Positions 5,190-5,633 of a DNA stretch of 5,633 nucleotides are shown one piece after another; position 1 is the stretch's first letter; every line of letters begins with the position of its first letter. The position numbers were made by a program, and so were the translations under genes. The notes below the pieces were generated by a model that saw only the letters and a program-made list of their open reading frames with translations, was not told where the DNA came from and did not search any database. Source of the DNA: Acidobacteriota bacterium (GTDB lineage Bacteria > Acidobacteriota > Terriglobia > UBA7540); contig PMYF01000078.1 in NCBI GenBank assembly GCA_003171295.1, forward strand, positions 1-5,633. Reading direction: 5' to 3'.

Positions 5190-5223
5190 AAAAAGGGGTC
5201 CCTGTTATCAACAGGTTACAGGG
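5190..5223 (-). terminator. Possible attenuator: alternative hairpins followed by a T-run
   Basis: Reading the minus strand, CCTGTT-GAT-AACAGG (5215-5201) forms a 6-bp hairpin. A competing stem, CCCTGT (5223-5218) with ACAGGG (5205-5200), uses overlapping bases. The sequence then runs GACCCC and TTTTT (5194-5190). A hairpin before a U-run about 45 nt ahead of the first gene fits a leaky terminator or attenuator. The stem is short and a six-base spacer separates the first hairpin from the U-run, so termination would be weak. Confidence 0.3.
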
Positions 5224-5356
5224 TAAGGTGCAAGTACCTGTAGAATGAGCAGGTTAAGGGGACCCAAAACAATTCTGCTGGGCGGCGGCGGGCGGCGAGA
5301 AGGGGTGCCGGGACTCCCCGGCATGGGGGCCTCGGCCGTTTTGGCAGGGGTCCCTG
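5194..5356. repeat. Three GGGGWCCC sites, two with an 11-bp identity
   Basis: AGGGGTCCCTG occurs identically at 5194-5204 and 5346-5356. A variant, AGGGGACCC, lies at 5257-5265; its centre is the same site in the opposite orientation because GGGTCCC and GGGACCC are reverse complements. All three lie in the leader region. They could be binding sites for a regulator or nuclease; no protein is assigned. Confidence 0.4.
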
Positions 5357-5370
5357 ATACCTGCCTGGCA
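5278..5370. other. GC-rich structured patch with strong hairpins
   Basis: A block beginning with GGCGGCGGCGGGCGGCG holds a perfect 7-bp stem, TGCCGGG (5306-5312) with CCCGGCA (5317-5323), around loop ACTC. It is followed by GGCC-TC-GGCC and GTTTT. A second stem, GGCAGG (5343-5348) with CCTGCC (5360-5365), encloses one GGGGTCCC site. No T-run directly follows the strong stem on either strand, so it is not a clear intrinsic terminator. It would be a strongly folded part of the leader RNA. Confidence 0.45.
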
Positions 5371-5540
5371 AGTTGAAGATAATAAATGATTTAGATAGTG
5401 ATGGGCGTGAACTATTTGCAGCCAACCAAGCACCTGGACAATGTGCCGGTTGCGATCTCATTTGTTTACTATTCGGTTACTCAGAGAGTCCCCATGGTCA
5501 TAGTCTTGGACATAGTTGCCTGTAAGTGATTGATAACAAA

Positions 5541-5571
5541 GCTAGAGCATTGGATTGTTAATCCAATGGAC
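5541..5571 (+). other. tRNA-Asn(GUU)-like anticodon arm inside a perfect inverted repeat
   Basis: CATTGGATT (5548-5556) and AATCCAATG (5560-5568) are perfect inverted repeats around GTT. On the plus strand this reads as a tRNA anticodon arm: stem TTGGA/TCCAA, loop TTGTTAA with anticodon GTT (Asn). TAGAGCA just before it (5543-5549) matches the common 3' half of a bacterial D-arm, and GGACG follows as a variable region. No acceptor stem, GCTC 5' D-stem or TTC-purine-A T-loop can be found, so it is not a complete tRNA. It may be a remnant, an attachment-site core derived from a tRNA gene, or an operator that resembles one. Confidence 0.45.
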
Positions 5572-5573
5572 GA

Positions 5574-5583
5574 GTGAATTCAC
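5574..5583. promoter_or_regulatory. Palindromic candidate operator over the transcription start
   Basis: GTGAATTCAC is a perfect 10-bp palindrome one base downstream of the minus-strand -10 element (5585-5590). It covers the position about 7 nt after it where transcription should begin. This is a usual place for a repressor dimer. The regulator is not in this window. Confidence 0.4.
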
Positions 5584-5584
5584 C

Positions 5585-5612
5585 ATTATACGCCTCGTTA
5601 GGTTAGTGTCAG
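5585..5612 (-). promoter_or_regulatory. Sigma70-type promoter for the minus-strand operon
   Basis: On the minus strand a consensus -10 TATAAT (5590-5585) lies 16 bp after CTGACA (5612-5607), a five-of-six match to the -35 TTGACA. It points into the gene cluster and is the only near-consensus promoter I found. The -35 is part of the 11-bp repeat array, and the start site lies in a palindrome, so it is probably regulated. Confidence 0.65.
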
Positions 5613-5633
5613 GTTAGCGTTAGGTTAGCGTTA
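5601..5633. repeat. Tandem 11-bp direct repeats (3 units seen, continuing off the edge)
   Basis: GGTTAGTGTCA (5601-5611), GGTTAGCGTTA (5612-5622) and GGTTAGCGTTA (5623-5633) are head-to-tail copies; the last two are identical and the first differs at two bases. CGTTA at 5596-5600 looks like the tail of a degenerate fourth copy. The period is about one DNA turn, so bound proteins would sit on one face. The divergent first unit supplies the TGACA of the -35. The window ends inside the array. Confidence 0.7.

Larger units (their letters stand above)
5144..5633. other. Long intergenic regulatory region upstream of the operon
   Basis: About 490 nt carry no convincing gene on either strand. Composition is patchy: AT-richer flanks surround a very GC-rich block at about 5278-5340. 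Within it I can support a promoter, 11-bp tandem repeats, a palindrome over the expected transcript start, a tRNA-Asn-like arm, GC hairpins, repeated GGGGWCCC sites and a possible attenuator, each listed separately. Transcription from the promoter would give an untranslated leader of roughly 435 nt ahead of the GIY-YIG gene, which is long for a phage. Confidence 0.7.

Noticed and set aside
5306..5342. Strong plus-strand intrinsic terminator (7-bp stem followed by GTTTT)
   Set aside because: The T-run is short and separated from the stem by about 16 nt of GC-rich sequence.
5216..5461. 81-aa minus-strand open frame in the leader
   Set aside because: It crosses the GC hairpin patch, is rich in Pro and Arg, has no ribosome site and no family resemblance.
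5523..5597. Complete tRNA-Asn gene
   Set aside because: Only the anticodon arm and part of the D-arm fit. I could not pair a 7-bp acceptor stem or find a TTC-purine-A T-loop.

Overview
The window is a compact, GC-rich piece of a tailed bacteriophage or prophage genome (Caudoviricetes-like). The evidence is a run of very short genes on one strand with ATGA, TAATG or longer overlaps, a gene at the left edge that reads as the N-terminus of a large terminase subunit, several small proteins of phage-typical style, a GIY-YIG nuclease, and clear Shine-Dalgarno sequences (AAGGAG/GGAGG), which point to a bacterial host. The host cannot be named from the sequence.

All supported genes lie on the minus strand and read from right to left. 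The right end (about 5144-5633) is non-coding and regulatory. It holds a good sigma70-type promoter (TATAAT at 5585-5590, CTGACA at 5607-5612, 16-bp spacer) whose -35 lies in an array of 11-bp direct repeats running off the window. A 10-bp palindrome covers the expected start of transcription. A perfect inverted repeat nearby looks like the anticodon arm of tRNA-Asn(GUU). A GC-rich hairpin patch and a possible attenuator hairpin precede the first gene.

The genes in transcription order are: GIY-YIG nuclease (4742-5143), GT31-like glycosyltransferase (4006-4716), a 57-aa protein of unknown role (3836-4009), a 56-aa zinc-ribbon protein (3669-3839), a 74-aa protein resembling the Acb2/Tad1 cyclic-nucleotide sponge family (3448-3672), a 500-aa GroEL (1974-3476), an 83-aa GroES (1769-2020), a 56-aa single-span membrane protein (1585-1755), an 82-aa unknown (1337-1585), a 51-aa phage protein (1173-1328), a 128-aa protein with a Lys/Glu/Gly-rich segment (778-1164), a 69-aa phage protein (576-785), and the start of a large terminase (1-457, running off the left edge). 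A 10-bp inverted repeat enclosing a mini-ORF separates the last small gene from the terminase.

The most interesting part is the complete phage chaperonin pair. groEL comes before groES, opposite to the bacterial order. The two genes overlap by 47 nt. By eye, the GroEL lacks about 36 equatorial-domain residues, including the loop that touches the adenine in E. coli GroEL, yet keeps the catalytic aspartates. The gene directly in front of groEL, overlapping it by 29 nt, is a candidate anti-CBASS/anti-Thoeris protein. The layout suggests co-expression of host-takeover functions (chaperonin, possible defence evasion, possible glycosylation) leading into the packaging gene; this is inference from gene order.
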